A stretch of 64,000 nt of DNA, taken from NCBI RefSeq assembly GCF_014191255.1, contig NZ_JACHWH010000001.1, positions 1 to 64,000 on the forward strand, read 5' to 3'. Each line of letters starts with the position of its first letter. Within the stretch, counting starts at the first letter, position 1. Source of the DNA: Amycolatopsis bartoniae. GTDB taxonomy: Bacteria; Actinomycetota; Actinomycetes; Mycobacteriales; Pseudonocardiaceae. Below the pieces are notes generated by a model, which worked only from the letters and a program-made list of their open reading frames with translations, made no database searches and had not been told where the DNA came from. The position numbers and the translations under genes were made by a program. Positions 1 through 12,609 of this stretch are shown in pieces.

Positions 1-480
1 ACGTCGGTCCACGAGCGCTACCACTACAGCGGCTCCCGGCCCGGCCCGGCGTACCGGCTGGAGGGCGGGCAGCTGGTGCTCGGCGGCTGCGGGCACGACT
101 GCACCGTGGACTACGAGGTGATCGTGCCACGGAACACGAAGGTCGGCGGTACCTCGCGCTCCGGCGACGTGCTCCTCGACGGCGTGGCGGGCGCGGACGT
201 CTCCACGAACTCCGGTGACCTCAGGGTGCTCGCCCCCGCGGGTCCGGTGCACGCCGACGCCAACTCCGGCGACATCGACATCACGCTCGCCTCCCCGCAG
301 GACGTGAAGGCGGACGCCAACAGCGGGGACGTCAGGGTCGTCGCCCCCGGCAACGGGTACCGCGTGGTGGCGCACGCCGACTCGGGCGACGAGCGGATCT
401 TCATCCCGACCGATCCCGCGGGCCCGCACCTGCTCGATCTGCAGGCCGACAGCGGGGATGTCGAAGTCCGCTCCGCCTGA
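1..480 (+). CDS. DUF4097-type beta-strand repeat protein, 3' part
   Basis: The reading frame is open from the first base, so the start lies upstream of the window; 159 codons are visible. The sequence is a run of short beta-strand units, each carrying an SGD turn (TNSGDLRV, ANSGDIDI, ANSGDVRV, ADSGDERI, ADSGDVEV), which is the hallmark of the DUF4097 (putative adhesin, right-handed beta-helix-like) family. The molecular role of this family is not established. No membrane segment is seen in the visible part. It ends 169 bases before dnaK and shares no promoter with it, because the HspR operators lie in between. Confidence 0.75.
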   Translation, partial: TSVHERYHYSGSRPGPAYRLEGGQLVLGGCGHDCTVDYEVIVPRNTKVGGTSRSGDVLLDGVAGADVSTNSGDLRVLAPAGPVHADANSGDIDITLASPQDVKADANSGDVRVVAPGNGYRVVAHADSGDERIFIPTDPAGPHLLDLQADSGDVEVRSA

Positions 481-523
481 CGGGAACAACCCGGCGAGGC
501 CCGTCGTTGGGACAGTCAGAAAG

Positions 524-544
524 GTTGAGCGTCCCCGGCTCAAG
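524..544. promoter_or_regulatory. HAIR element 1 (HspR operator) upstream of dnaK
   Basis: GTTGAGC-N7-GCTCAAG, one base off a perfect inverted repeat and matching the known HAIR consensus CTTGAGT-N7-ACTCAAG. HspR is known to bind such sites to repress dnaK operons in Streptomyces and mycobacteria. Confidence 0.85.
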
Positions 545-578
545 TCTCCTTGACGGCGGCCGGAAGCACGAGATACAA

Positions 579-599
579 CTTGAGCGAGACCCGCTCAAG
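579..599. promoter_or_regulatory. HAIR element 2 (HspR operator) upstream of dnaK
   Basis: CTTGAGC-N7-GCTCAAG is a perfect inverted repeat, 55 bases centre to centre from the first HAIR element and 50 bases before the dnaK start codon. Two sites in series suggest cooperative repression by HspR, which is encoded at the end of the same operon. Confidence 0.9.
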
Positions 600-649
600 G
601 CGGGCGCGACACCGCAGCTCAAGCAGCGTATATCAGGAGGAGAACCACC

Positions 650-2503
650 ATGGCGCGAGCGGTCGGCATCGACCTCGGCACGACCAACTCGGTCGTCGCC
701 GTCCTTGAGGGCGGCGAGCCGACGGTCATCGCCAACTCCGAGGGTTCCCGTACCACCCCGTCGATCGTCGCCTTCGCGAAGAACGGTGAGGTGCTGGTCG
801 GTCAGCCCGCCAAGAACCAGGCGGTCACCAACGTGGACCGCACCATCCGGTCGGTCAAGCGGCACATCGGCACCGACTGGAAGACCGAGATCGACGGCAA
901 GGCCTACACCTCCCAGGAGATCAGCGCCCGCGTGCTGATGAAGCTGAAGCGGGACGCCGAGGCGTACCTGGGCGAGGAGATCACCGACGCCGTGATCACC
1001 GTCCCCGCCTACTTCGAGGACGCGCAGCGGCAGGCCACCAAGGAGGCCGGCCAGATCGCCGGCCTGAACGTGCTGCGCATCGTCAACGAGCCCACCGCGG
1101 CGGCGCTGGCGTACGGCCTGGACAAGGGCGAGAAGGAGCAGACCATCCTGGTCTTCGACCTCGGTGGTGGCACCTTCGACGTCTCGCTGCTGGAGATCGG
1201 CGAGGGCGTCGTCGAGGTCCGCGCCACCAGTGGTGACAACCACCTCGGTGGTGACGACTGGGACCAGCGCATCGTCGACTGGCTGGTGGACAAGTTCAAG
1301 GCCAGCCACGGCATCGACCTGACCAAGGACCGGATGGCGCTGCAGCGCATCCGCGAGGCGGCGGAGAAGGCCAAGATCGAGCTGTCCAGCTCGTCCAGCG
1401 CCAACATCAACCTGCCGTACATCACGGTCGACGCGGACAAGAACCCGCTGTTCCTGGACGAGACGCTGTCGCGCGCGGAGTTCCAGCGGATCACCAACGA
1501 CCTGCTGGAGCGCACCCGCCAGCCGTTCAACAACGTCATCCGCGACGCGGGCATCTCGGTCGGCCAGATCGACCACGTGGTGCTCGTCGGTGGTTCCACC
1601 CGCATGCCGGCCGTCTCCGACCTGGTCAAGGAGCTGACCGGCGGCAAGGAGCCGAACAAGGGCGTGAACCCGGACGAGGTCGTCGCGGTCGGCGCGGCGC
1701 TGCAGGCCGGTGTGCTCAAGGGTGAGGTCAAGGACGTCCTGCTGCTCGACGTGACCCCGCTGTCGCTGGGCATCGAGACCAAGGGCGGGGTGTTCACCAA
1801 GCTGATCGAGCGCAACACCACCATCCCCACCAAGCGGTCGGAGATCTTCTCGACGGCGGACGACAACCAGCCGTCGGTGCAGATCCAGGTGTTCCAGGGC
1901 GAGCGCGAGATCGCGGCGCAGAACAAGAAGCTCGGCATGTTCGAGCTGACCGGGCTGCCCCCGGCCCCGCGTGGCGTCCCGCAGATCGAGGTCACGTTCG
2001 ACATCGACGCCAACGGCATCGTGCACGTGACGGCGAAGGACCTCGGCACCAACAAGGAACAGTCGATGACCATCACCGGTGGCTCCGCGCTGCCGAAGGA
2101 GGACATCGAGCGGATGGTCAAGGACGCGGAGGAGCACGCGGAGGAGGACCGCAAGCGCCGCGAGGAGGCCGAGACCCGCAACCAGGCCGAGACGCTGGTC
2201 TACCAGACCGAGAAGTTCGTCAAGGACAACGACGACAAACTGCCCGAGGACATCAAGGGCAAGGTCAAGACCGCGATCGACGAGGCGAACGAGGCGCTCA
2301 AGGGCACCGACACCGCCAAGATCAAGGAAGCGATCGAGAAGCTGAACACGGCTTCGCAGGAGCTCGGCACCGCGCTGTACGCGAACGCACAGCAGGCGCA
2401 GGGCGGCGAAGCGGGCGCGACCGCCGGCGAGGGCGGTGCCTCGTCGGCCAAGGCCGATGACGTGGTGGACGCCGAGATCGTGGACGAGGACGAGAAGAAG
2501 TGA
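650..2503 (+). CDS. dnaK: Hsp70 chaperone DnaK
   Basis: Cytoplasmic ATP-driven chaperone that binds exposed hydrophobic segments of unfolded proteins, working with DnaJ and GrpE. It is 617 aa, the usual bacterial length. The actin-like ATPase domain opens with GIDLGTTNS at residues 6-14 and holds [14 protein letters not shown] near residue 165. The substrate domain follows ([14 protein letters not shown] near 365), then a helical lid and an acidic tail ending DEDEKK. The ATG follows an ideal AGGAGG at 635-640. It is the first gene of dnaK-grpE-dnaJ-hspR and overlaps grpE by four bases. Two HAIR operators upstream indicate repression by HspR and induction by heat. Confidence 0.98.
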   Translation: MARAVGIDLGTTNSVVAVLEGGEPTVIANSEGSRTTPSIVAFAKNGEVLVGQPAKNQAVTNVDRTIRSVKRHIGTDWKTEIDGKAYTSQEISARVLMKLKRDAEAYLGEEITDAVITVPAYFEDAQRQATKEAGQIAGLNVLRIVNEPTAAALAYGLDKGEKEQTILVFDLGGGTFDVSLLEIGEGVVEVRATSGDNHLGGDDWDQRIVDWLVDKFKASHGIDLTKDRMALQRIREAAEKAKIELSSSSSANINLPYITVDADKNPLFLDETLSRAEFQRITNDLLERTRQPFNNVIRDAGISVGQIDHVVLVGGSTRMPAVSDLVKELTGGKEPNKGVNPDEVVAVGAALQAGVLKGEVKDVLLLDVTPLSLGIETKGGVFTKLIERNTTIPTKRSEIFSTADDNQPSVQIQVFQGEREIAAQNKKLGMFELTGLPPAPRGVPQIEVTFDIDANGIVHVTAKDLGTNKEQSMTITGGSALPKEDIERMVKDAEEHAEEDRKRREEAETRNQAETLVYQTEKFVKDNDDKLPEDIKGKVKTAIDEANEALKGTDTAKIKEAIEKLNTASQELGTALYANAQQAQGGEAGATAGEGGASSAKADDVVDAEIVDEDEKK

Positions 2504-3210
2504 CCGGAAAGCACTCCCGGGAGACGGGCGAACAGGACATCCAGGTCGCCGAGCCCCTGGTGGTGCGGGACCGGCGCAAGATCGACCCGGAGACGGGTCA
2601 GGTGCGCCGTCCCGAGGCCGAGCCGGTGCCGGAGGAGGCCGTCGAGGCGCCCTCCTCCGGGCCGAGCCTCGGCGAGTCCATTGTGGACGAGGCGGTAGGC
2701 GTCCAGTCGGACGTGGAGAAGGAGCTCGCCGAGCGGACCGCGGACCTGCAGCGGTTGCAGGCGGAGTACGCCAACTACCGCAAGCGGGTCGACCGCGACC
2801 GGGAGGCCGTGGTCCTCGGGGCCAAGGCTTCGGTGGTGAGCGACCTGCTGCCGCTGCTGGACGACCTGGAGCGGGCCGAGCAGCACGGTGACCTCACCGG
2901 CGCGTTCAAGGCGGTGGCGGACAAGCTCGTCGCCGGCCTGCAGCGAGCGGGTCTCGAACCGTTCGGCAGCGAGGGTGACGCCTTCGACCCGAGCGTGCAC
3001 GAGGCGGTGCAGCACAGCACCTCGCCCGACGTGAGCGGGCCGACGGTCACCACGGTGCTGCGCCGCGGCTACCGCTTCGGCGACCGGGTCCTGCGCGCGG
3101 CGCTGGTCGGGGTCACCGACCACGAGCCGGACGCGGCGCCCGCGGCCGAGGCACCGGTCGAGGGTGAACTGCCGGTGGAGCAACTGTCGGATGAGCAGCA
3201 ACAGCAGTAA
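2500..3210 (+). CDS. grpE: Nucleotide exchange factor GrpE
   Basis: Releases ADP from DnaK and so sets the pace of its folding cycle. It is 236 aa, longer than the roughly 200 aa of E. coli GrpE because of acidic, disordered ends, as is common in actinobacteria. The long N-terminal dimer helix covers about residues 65-110 ([16 protein letters not shown]), and the compact beta domain carries [13 protein letters not shown] and [18 protein letters not shown]. The GTG start overlaps the dnaK stop (GTGA), implying translational coupling. The tail contains [10 protein letters not shown]. Confidence 0.97.
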   Translation: MTGKHSRETGEQDIQVAEPLVVRDRRKIDPETGQVRRPEAEPVPEEAVEAPSSGPSLGESIVDEAVGVQSDVEKELAERTADLQRLQAEYANYRKRVDRDREAVVLGAKASVVSDLLPLLDDLERAEQHGDLTGAFKAVADKLVAGLQRAGLEPFGSEGDAFDPSVHEAVQHSTSPDVSGPTVTTVLRRGYRFGDRVLRAALVGVTDHEPDAAPAAEAPVEGELPVEQLSDEQQQQ

Positions 3211-3240
3211 CGGATCGACGAGGGAAGGAGGGGACGTCCG

Positions 3241-4409
<1,169 letters not shown>

Positions 4410-4413
<4 letters not shown>

Positions 4414-4844
4414 TGACTTTCGGTGGGCTGCCCTCCGGGGCCGACGAGGACACCCCGGTGTTCGTGATTTCGGTGGCGGCGCAGCTGTCCGGGCTCCACG
4501 CCCAGACGCTGCGCACCTACGACCGGCAGGGCCTGGTCTCCCCGGGCCGCTCGCCGGGCGGTGGCCGCCGTTATTCGATGCGGGACATCGCGCTGCTGCG
4601 TGAGGTGCAGCGCCTGTCGCAGGAACACGGGGTCAACCTGGCCGGCATCAAGCGCATCATCGAACTGGAAAACCAGGTCGACGCGCTCCGTTCGAGGGTG
4701 CAGGAGCTCACCGAAGAGCTGGCCGCCGCCTACGCGGCAGCGGAACAAGCAGCCGCAGCGGTCCACGCCAGCTACCGCAAGGACCTGGTACCAGTAAGGC
4801 GGGAAACCGCACTGGTGGTGTGGAAACCAAAGCGCAGCCGGTAA
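4410..4844 (+). CDS. hspR: Heat-shock repressor HspR (MerR family)
   Basis: DNA-binding repressor of heat-shock genes; in actinobacteria DnaK acts as its co-repressor. It is 144 aa. A MerR-type winged helix covers about residues 12-80 ([40 protein letters not shown]), followed by a coiled coil rich in Glu/Leu/Ala and the typical basic, Trp-containing tail (VVWKPKRSR). The start may be GTG 4410 or ATG 4413; both overlap the dnaJ stop. HAIR sites ahead of dnaK and clpB in this window are its likely targets, giving autorepression of its own operon. Confidence 0.96.
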
Positions 4845-4926
4845 CCAGAACACAAACAGGAACCCGGCAGCGCAAACGCACCCACCACCTCCCCCACACC
4901 ACCCCCTCCCCCGATACAAAGCCGCC

Positions 4927-4990
4927 CTTACGGTCGAGACGCCGGGTCAAGGCACGCTTTCCCGCCTTGACGCGGTGTCTCGACCGTAAG
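4927..4990. terminator. Long bidirectional hairpin between hspR and the hydrolase gene
   Basis: Two 27-base arms (4927-4953 and 4964-4990) match at 25 positions; one mismatch can form G:U in RNA. The loop is ACGCTTTCCC. It sits between convergent genes that end at 4844 and 5050, so it can end transcripts from both sides. The arm length is well beyond an ordinary terminator. The surrounding 4845-5049 stretch is C/A-rich and holds nothing else recognisable. Confidence 0.7.
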
Positions 4991-5049
4991 ACACTTCGGC
5001 CATCGGGGGAACCCCCAACGCAAGCCGCGTTAGCGCCCGCCCCGCCCCC

Positions 5050-5748
5050 TCACCGCAAGTACCGCCCAAAAAACCCCAACACCCGCCGCCAAGCGTCCTC
5101 ACTGGACTCCCGGTGATACCCCACCCCGGCAACCCGGGCAAGCACGTTCAACGGCCCAAGGTGCAGCTGATTGGCAAAGGAATGCCCAGCCTCGGGATAC
5201 TCCTTCACATCATGTGGCACCCCGCGCGCGGACAACTCCCGCTCCAACCGCTCAGCCGCCCCACGCAACGACGGATCCCGCCGCCCGAAACTGGCCACCA
5301 CAGGGCAAGCACCATCCAATATGGACAGATCTGCGGGCAACGGCCCGTAGTACGGTGCGGAGGCATCGAACCCCTGCGTGGCCCCGACGAGCGCGAAGCC
5401 CCCACCCATGCAGAACCCGACGACGCCTACCTTCCCGCTGCAATCCCCCCGAGCGGCGAGCAAGGCCCGGGCAGCGGAGATGTCCTCGAAAGTCCGCCCA
5501 CGCCCGGCGGACAGATCACGAAAAACCGACCGCACACACCGAAAGAATCCACCCCGCGAATACAGATCCGGGCACAACGCCACGTACCCGGCCGTGGCGA
5601 ACCGATCGGTGATGTTGCGGGCGTCCTCGGTCAGCCCGATCGCGTCGTGCACCACGACCACCCCGGGCCAGGGCGGCTCTCCGGAGACCTCTCGCTGCGG
5701 AAGCGCCAGGTAACCGTCGATCACGCCATCCGCGACAGGAATCTCCAC
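5050..5748 (-). CDS. Dienelactone hydrolase family protein
   Basis: Cytoplasmic alpha/beta hydrolase of 232 aa. The catalytic triad of the dienelactone hydrolase family is visible: Cys113 in GFCMGGG, Asp158 in GRRDPS and His189 in EAGHSF. The N-terminal VVVVHDAIGL strand-turn is also typical. The family hydrolyses cyclic ester bonds such as dienelactone in chlorocatechol breakdown, but many members act on unknown esters and no catechol genes are nearby. It starts 7 bases after the flavohaemoglobin gene, so the two form one transcript. Confidence 0.85.
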   Translation of the reverse strand: MEIPVADGVIDGYLALPQREVSGEPPWPGVVVVHDAIGLTEDARNITDRFATAGYVALCPDLYSRGGFFRCVRSVFRDLSAGRGRTFEDISAARALLAARGDCSGKVGVVGFCMGGGFALVGATQGFDASAPYYGPLPADLSILDGACPVVASFGRRDPSLRGAAERLERELSARGVPHDVKEYPEAGHSFANQLHLGPLNVLARVAGVGYHRESSEDAWRRVLGFFGRYLR

Positions 5749-5755
5749 GGCGCCC

Positions 5756-6928
5756 TCAATCGATCGTGAACGGGTCGTACCGGATCTGGTCCAGGGCCGT
5801 CCCCGCCACGAGCATCCGCGACACCGTCGCCCGGATCATCGCCGGAGACCCCGACACCAGCACGTCGTGCCCCGGCCAGGCGCCGTGGCGCGTGACGACG
5901 TCCGCCAGCGTTCCCTGCTCGCATCCCGCCACACCCGGCCCGCGCTCGATCACCGGCGTGACCGTGAGCCAGGGGTTGCACGAGGCGAGCATCCGCAGCC
6001 CTTCCAGCGCGTACAGGTCCTCGCGGGTCCGCCCGCCGTAGAACAGCCGCACGCGCGGGTTGTCCCCCCACTGCTGCAGGTTGTCGAGCATCGCCTGCAG
6101 CGGCGTGACGCCGGTGCCGCCCGCGATCATCAGCACGTCCCGGCCGGACTCGCGGTCGACGTGCAGCCGTCCCAGCGGCGGCCCGAACCGCCACACGTCG
6201 CCCTTCTGCGTGTGGCTCACGATCGCCCGGGACACCCAGCCGCCGTCGACCGCGCGGACGTGGAACTCCAGCGAGCCGTCCTCGCGCGGCGCGTTCGCCG
6301 GAGAGAGGTACCGCCACAGCCGCGGCCGCTGCGGCACCTCGACGCTCACGTACTGCCCCGGCCGGTACGGGATGGGCTCGTCGGGCTCGACGCGCACCAT
6401 CGCGAGGTCCCAGCTCAGCCGCCGGTGGTCGGCGACCACGGCCGACCAGCTGGGCGGGTTCGTGTCGGTGGCGGCGGCCTCCTGCATCTGCCGCGCGATG
6501 ATCGTGAACGCCTCCGCCCAGGCCCGCTCGACGTCGGGGGTCCAGTCGGGGCCGAGCTGGGCGCGCATCGCCGCGAGCAGCGCGGTGCCGATCGCCTCGT
6601 AGTGCTTGGGGATGACGCCGAACTTGCGGTGGTCCCGCCCGAGCTGCCGCAGGAACGGCACCAGGTCGTCGGGCTGGTCGACCATCTGCACGACGTGCAC
6701 CAGCGCGCGCACCATCCGGTTGCGCTGTACCTCCATGTTGATGGGGAAGAAATCGCGGGTGGCCGGGGCCAGGGTGAAGAGCATCCCGTAGAAGAACTGC
6801 GTCACTTCCGGTAAGTACGGCTCCGCCTTGGCCCAGGAATCCTGGATCAGCCGCACCATGGCGGTGACGGCTGGAGGCGCCTCCCGGTGCACGGACCGGG
6901 GGACGGGACTGACGGGGTCTGCGGTCAT
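5756..6928 (-). CDS. Flavohaemoglobin-like protein (globin plus FAD/NAD(P)H reductase), type II
   Basis: 390 aa. The N-terminal globin domain (about 20-150) has a candidate haem-ligating His100 in DHRKFGV and Phe60/61 in the CD corner. The ferredoxin-reductase-like half has a variant flavin motif RYLS at 206-209 and the nucleotide motif GGTGVTP at 270-276. Classical flavohaemoglobins convert nitric oxide to nitrate. This sequence looks more like the actinobacterial type II group (M. tuberculosis Rv0385), in which NO dioxygenase activity is doubtful and D-lactate oxidation has been reported. It is transcribed ahead of the dienelactone hydrolase gene. Confidence 0.85.
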   Translation of the reverse strand: MTADPVSPVPRSVHREAPPAVTAMVRLIQDSWAKAEPYLPEVTQFFYGMLFTLAPATRDFFPINMEVQRNRMVRALVHVVQMVDQPDDLVPFLRQLGRDHRKFGVIPKHYEAIGTALLAAMRAQLGPDWTPDVERAWAEAFTIIARQMQEAAATDTNPPSWSAVVADHRRLSWDLAMVRVEPDEPIPYRPGQYVSVEVPQRPRLWRYLSPANAPREDGSLEFHVRAVDGGWVSRAIVSHTQKGDVWRFGPPLGRLHVDRESGRDVLMIAGGTGVTPLQAMLDNLQQWGDNPRVRLFYGGRTREDLYALEGLRMLASCNPWLTVTPVIERGPGVAGCEQGTLADVVTRHGAWPGHDVLVSGSPAMIRATVSRMLVAGTALDQIRYDPFTID

Positions 6929-7037
6929 CTGTTTCGAGGTGCTCCGGGGGTGCGCGGCGGTGCTCGGACACGATTATTCACGAACGCGCAATAGCACGGG
7001 TTCGGAGCGCAGGACCTGGCCAGAAGCGTCGTCACTG

Positions 7038-7052
7038 CGTGAAATGATCACG
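7038..7052. promoter_or_regulatory. Palindrome CGTGA-N5-TCACG, possible operator
   Basis: A 5+5 base inverted repeat in the A+T-richer part of the region upstream of the flavohaemoglobin gene. The adjoining CACGAATATTCC resembles part of published NsrR targets, but the match is incomplete. The regulator is unknown. Confidence 0.3.
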
Positions 7053-7232
7053 AATATTCCACCCCATTCGGTCAGGGCTAATCCGGAAAGGCGGCCAAGA
7101 TTAGCTCGAAGAGTAACCGCTTCGCGGCGTTCCGCCCGCACAGTTGCTCCGTCCGGGTGGTATGAGCTGCCACGTCAGAGTGGCGCGGCTCACGCTTTCA
7201 GCCGTCGCCCTGGGTAACTACTCCTCGTATAT

Positions 7233-7245
7233 TTGTATGTGACAA
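7233..7245. promoter_or_regulatory. Possible MarR operator TTGT-N5-ACAA
   Basis: A short inverted repeat 17 bases before the marR start and immediately before its GGAGG ribosome site. The placement fits autorepression, but the arms are only four bases. Confidence 0.3.
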
Positions 7246-7261
7246 CCAATCAGGAGGCGGC

Positions 7262-7717
7262 ATGAGCCTGAGCGAGCACGCCGGGATCGAACTGCTGCAC
7301 CAGCTGCGTCTCGCGGGCCAGCTGCAGCACGCGTGGGTCACCTCCTCGTTGCAGCACGACCAGCCGGGACTGCACCCGGCCGCAGCGATGCTGCTGAGCG
7401 ACCTCGCCCAGCACGGTGAGTCCCGGCCGTCGGAGCTGGCCAAGCGCAAGATGGTCGACGTCTCGGTGATCAGCAGGCAGATCGCGCAGCTGGTCGCCGC
7501 CGGGCTGGTCGAGCGCCGTCCGGCCCCCGAGGACGGCCGCGCCGCGCTGGTCAGCTTGTCCGAGCAGGGCAGGACGGAGCTGAAACGCTGGCGCGAGAAG
7601 CACGTCGAATTCGTCCGTACCGCACTGGCCGACTGGACCGAGGACGAGGTGATCTCCCTCAGCGAGCGGCTGGCGGCGATGAACGAGGCGCTGCGGGGAG
7701 CCGTCGAGGGCCGCTGA
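7262..7717 (+). CDS. MarR-family transcriptional regulator
   Basis: 151 aa, a normal length for MarR. The winged helix spans about residues 35-105, with LAKRKMVDVSVISRQIAQLVAAGLVER as recognition region and PAPEDGRAALVSLSEQG as wing. These proteins usually repress their own operon and release DNA on binding a phenolic or other small ligand. The ATG is preceded by CAGGAGG. The next gene is a DHFR-like reductase 72 bases downstream, a plausible target. The ligand cannot be predicted. Confidence 0.88.
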   Translation: MSLSEHAGIELLHQLRLAGQLQHAWVTSSLQHDQPGLHPAAAMLLSDLAQHGESRPSELAKRKMVDVSVISRQIAQLVAAGLVERRPAPEDGRAALVSLSEQGRTELKRWREKHVEFVRTALADWTEDEVISLSERLAAMNEALRGAVEGR

Positions 7718-7789
7718 TCCGGGTATTTCCCCGTGTCGCGGAGGCGGCCGGACGGGCAGGATTGGGCGGGCAACCGAGAGGAGCCCACC

Positions 7790-8353
7790 ATGGCCCGACT
7801 GGTCTACACCGGAATCGCCTCGCTCGACGGGTACACCGTCGACGCTGAGGGCAAGTTCGACTGGGCCGAGCCCGACGAAGAGGTGCACGCGTTCGTCAAC
7901 GACCTCGAACGCCCCCTCGGCACCTACCTCTACGGCCGTCGCATGTACGACACGATGGCCGTCTGGGAGACCGAACCGGCGCTCGCCGAGCACGCGCCGC
8001 TGATGCGGGACTACGCCGCGATCTGGCAGGCCGCCGAGAAGATCGTCTACTCACGCACGCTGACCGAGCCCCGCACCACTCGCACCCGCATCGAGCGGGA
8101 GTTCGACCCCGAGGCAGTCCGGAAGCTCAAGGAGCAGTCGGACACCGATCTGGCGATCGGCGGTCCGGAGCTCGCCGCGCACGCCATCCGGGCCGGGCTG
8201 GTCGACGAGTACCACCTGTTCGCCAACCCCGTCGTGGTCGGCGGCGGCACGTCGTTCCTGCCCTCCGGCGTGCGCCTCGACCTGGAGCTGGTGGACGAGC
8301 GGCGCTTCACCGGGGGTGTCGTGTACTTCTGCTACCGAACTCGTCAGGGTTGA
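7790..8353 (+). CDS. Dihydrofolate reductase-like (RibD C-terminal domain) protein
   Basis: 187 aa. The fold family is recognised from ARLVYTGIASLDGYTVD at the N-terminus, YGRRMYDTM near residue 47 and the NADPH-site IGGPELAAHAIRAGLVDEYHLF near 124. Members reduce pteridine-like or other heterocyclic substrates with NADPH; most stand-alone copies have no defined substrate. The ATG at 7790 is chosen over an upstream GTG at 7733 because GAGAGGAG precedes it and homology begins there. Its stop codon lies inside the HAIR operator of clpB. Confidence 0.82.
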   Translation: MARLVYTGIASLDGYTVDAEGKFDWAEPDEEVHAFVNDLERPLGTYLYGRRMYDTMAVWETEPALAEHAPLMRDYAAIWQAAEKIVYSRTLTEPRTTRTRIEREFDPEAVRKLKEQSDTDLAIGGPELAAHAIRAGLVDEYHLFANPVVVGGGTSFLPSGVRLDLELVDERRFTGGVVYFCYRTRQG

Positions 8354-8369
8354 GCGGAACACACTCAAC
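8349..8369. promoter_or_regulatory. HAIR element (HspR operator) upstream of clpB
   Basis: GTTGAGC-N7-ACTCAAC with 7-base arms, matching the HAIR consensus. It overlaps the stop codon (8351-8353) of the preceding reductase gene and lies 53 bases before the clpB start, so clpB belongs to the HspR regulon with dnaK. Confidence 0.88.
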
Positions 8370-8422
8370 TTTTCTGACGTTGTACCTGGCGAGAACACAG
8401 GCTTTTCGACATGGAGAGTGGG

Positions 8423-11023
<2,601 letters not shown>

Positions 11024-11028
11024 CGCTC

Positions 11029-11061
11029 GGAGGCCGCCCCGGCGACGCTGGGGCGGCCTCC
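11029..11061 (+). terminator. clpB terminator
   Basis: Perfect 12-base stem, GGAGGCCGCCCC pairing with 11050-11061, with a 9-base loop, starting six bases after the clpB stop. There is no long U-run, as is often the case in high-GC actinobacteria. Confidence 0.88.
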
Positions 11062-11136
11062 GTAAAAACCCGAACGGGTAACGCCGACACGGCCCGCTGG
11101 CCTTGGTTCGAGACGTCGTGGCGATACCCTGGGCCC

Positions 11137-11826
11137 GTGGGTATTCCAGCGTGGGTCTGGTTCGTCATCGCCGCCATCGCACTGGTGGTGGGCCTCGTGC
11201 TGCTCGCGGCCGACCGGACGCGGGAGGGCTCCCGCAACCGGGAGCGGATGCGCTGGGCCGACCTGCGCGGATGGCAGTTCGTCGAGGAGGACGAGCGGCT
11301 CGCCCAGCAGTGGGCGGGCGGCGCGATCGGCTACTTCGGTGCCGAGGCCGCGGTGAACGTCGTCGCCGGTTCGACGTTCACCTCCGACGGGCGCCGCCCG
11401 GTGTTCGTGTTCGACATCGAGGCCGAGGGGCAGATCCCGGCCGTCGTGGTCGCCGTGCGCTGCAACCGAGTGCACCCCGTGCTGGTGGAGCTGTGGCTCG
11501 CGAGCGTGCCGTTCCAGCGGGCCGACATGCCCGAGCTGCTCGGCCCGGTCGGGCAGCGCTACGCCTTCGCGAACGACCCCGAGGGCGCCCGCCGTGTCAT
11601 CACGCAGGAGCTGGTGGACGCCGCGGACGCGCTCGGCGGCGACGTCGGCGTGGCGTGGCTGGAGAACGAGTGGGTGCTGGCGAGTGTCGCCCCGCAGGCG
11701 GGCCCGTCCCGGCTGGAGCGGCTGCTGCGTGACCTCGGCGAGATCGCCGACATCGTCGACCCCTTCGACGACGAGGCCGTGGGCGGCCGCCACTGGCAGC
11801 CGGAGACCCCGGGCACGGCGCAGTGA
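11137..11826 (+). CDS. Conserved membrane-anchored protein of unknown function
   Basis: 229 aa. One N-terminal hydrophobic helix ([20 protein letters not shown], residues 6-25) is followed by a soluble domain that should face the cytoplasm or cell surface depending on orientation; Arg/Lys-rich residues just after the helix favour a cytoplasmic domain. The conserved-looking core includes [20 protein letters not shown] and [10 protein letters not shown]. Its place after clpB and before pyrE recalls Rv0383c of M. tuberculosis. The GTG start overlaps nothing upstream; the stop overlaps the next SDR gene by four bases (GTGA), so they are co-translated. Confidence 0.72.
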   Translation: MGIPAWVWFVIAAIALVVGLVLLAADRTREGSRNRERMRWADLRGWQFVEEDERLAQQWAGGAIGYFGAEAAVNVVAGSTFTSDGRRPVFVFDIEAEGQIPAVVVAVRCNRVHPVLVELWLASVPFQRADMPELLGPVGQRYAFANDPEGARRVITQELVDAADALGGDVGVAWLENEWVLASVAPQAGPSRLERLLRDLGEIADIVDPFDDEAVGGRHWQPETPGTAQ

Positions 11827-12587
11827 CCGTCGCGCTGGTCACCGGTGCCACCTCCGGGATCGGCGCCGCCTTCGCCCGCAGACTCGCGAGCGAGGGTCAC
11901 AACCTCGTGCTCGTCGCGCGGAACAAGCCACGGCTGGAAGAGGTCGCGGCGGAACTGTCCGAAAAGCACGGAGTCACCGTCACGGTCCTGCCCGCGGACC
12001 TGGCGACCGCCGACGGCCGCGCGGTCGTCGAGGACAGGCTCGCGAAGGACCCGGTGGACCTGCTGGTCAACAACGCGGGCTTCGGCCTGGGCGGCGAGTT
12101 CTGGACCGTCCCGCCCGAGGAGCTGCAGGCGCAGCTCGACGTCAACGTGACAGCGGTGCTGCGGCTGACGCGCGCCGCGCTGCCGGGCATGATTGAGCGC
12201 GGCTCCGGTGACATCGTCAACGTCTCCAGCGTGGCGGGTTTCTTCTCCGGCCGCGGCTCCACGTACACCGCGAGCAAGAACTGGGTCACGTCGTTCACCG
12301 AGGGCATCGCCGCCGCCCTGCCGCGCGGGGTGCGGATGACAGCGCTGTGCCCCGGCTTCACGCACACCGAGTTCCACGAGCGCGCCGGCATCTCCAAGCC
12401 CGGCCCGAAGGCGTTCTGGCTCGACGCCGACCGGGTGGTTGCCGAGGGGCTCGCAGACCTGCGCCGCGGCAAGGTGATCTCCATCCCGAGCCCGCAGTAC
12501 AAGGTGCTCGTCACGGTCGGGCGGCTCGTCCCGCGCGGCCTGGTGAGGCGGGTCAGCGGCCTCGTCGCCGGTCGCGACCGCACCTGA
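11823..12587 (+). CDS. Short-chain dehydrogenase/reductase
   Basis: 254 aa classical SDR with an N-terminal Rossmann fold, TGATSGIG at residues 6-13, NNAGFG near 83, and the catalytic YTASK (Tyr, Lys) near 148. It oxidises or reduces a carbonyl/hydroxyl substrate with NAD(P); the TGxxxGIG form with ARNKPRLEE after strand 2 suggests NADP preference. The substrate is unknown. It is translationally coupled to the upstream membrane protein and ends just before pyrE. Confidence 0.88.
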   Translation: MTVALVTGATSGIGAAFARRLASEGHNLVLVARNKPRLEEVAAELSEKHGVTVTVLPADLATADGRAVVEDRLAKDPVDLLVNNAGFGLGGEFWTVPPEELQAQLDVNVTAVLRLTRAALPGMIERGSGDIVNVSSVAGFFSGRGSTYTASKNWVTSFTEGIAAALPRGVRMTALCPGFTHTEFHERAGISKPGPKAFWLDADRVVAEGLADLRRGKVISIPSPQYKVLVTVGRLVPRGLVRRVSGLVAGRDRT

Positions 12588-12609
12588 GGGCGTGTGCGAG
12601 ACTGCCCGC

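Larger units (their letters stand above)
6929..7261. other. Divergent intergenic region, flavohaemoglobin / marR
   Basis: 333 bases with no convincing gene. G+C drops between about 6970 and 7120, as expected for promoters. It contains the short palindromes listed at 7038-7052 and 7233-7245. Nothing else was identified. Confidence 0.6.

Noticed and set aside
479..505. GACGGG...CCCGTC hairpin after the DUF4097 gene as terminator
   Set aside because: Only six base pairs with a 15-base loop and no U-run; too weak to list.
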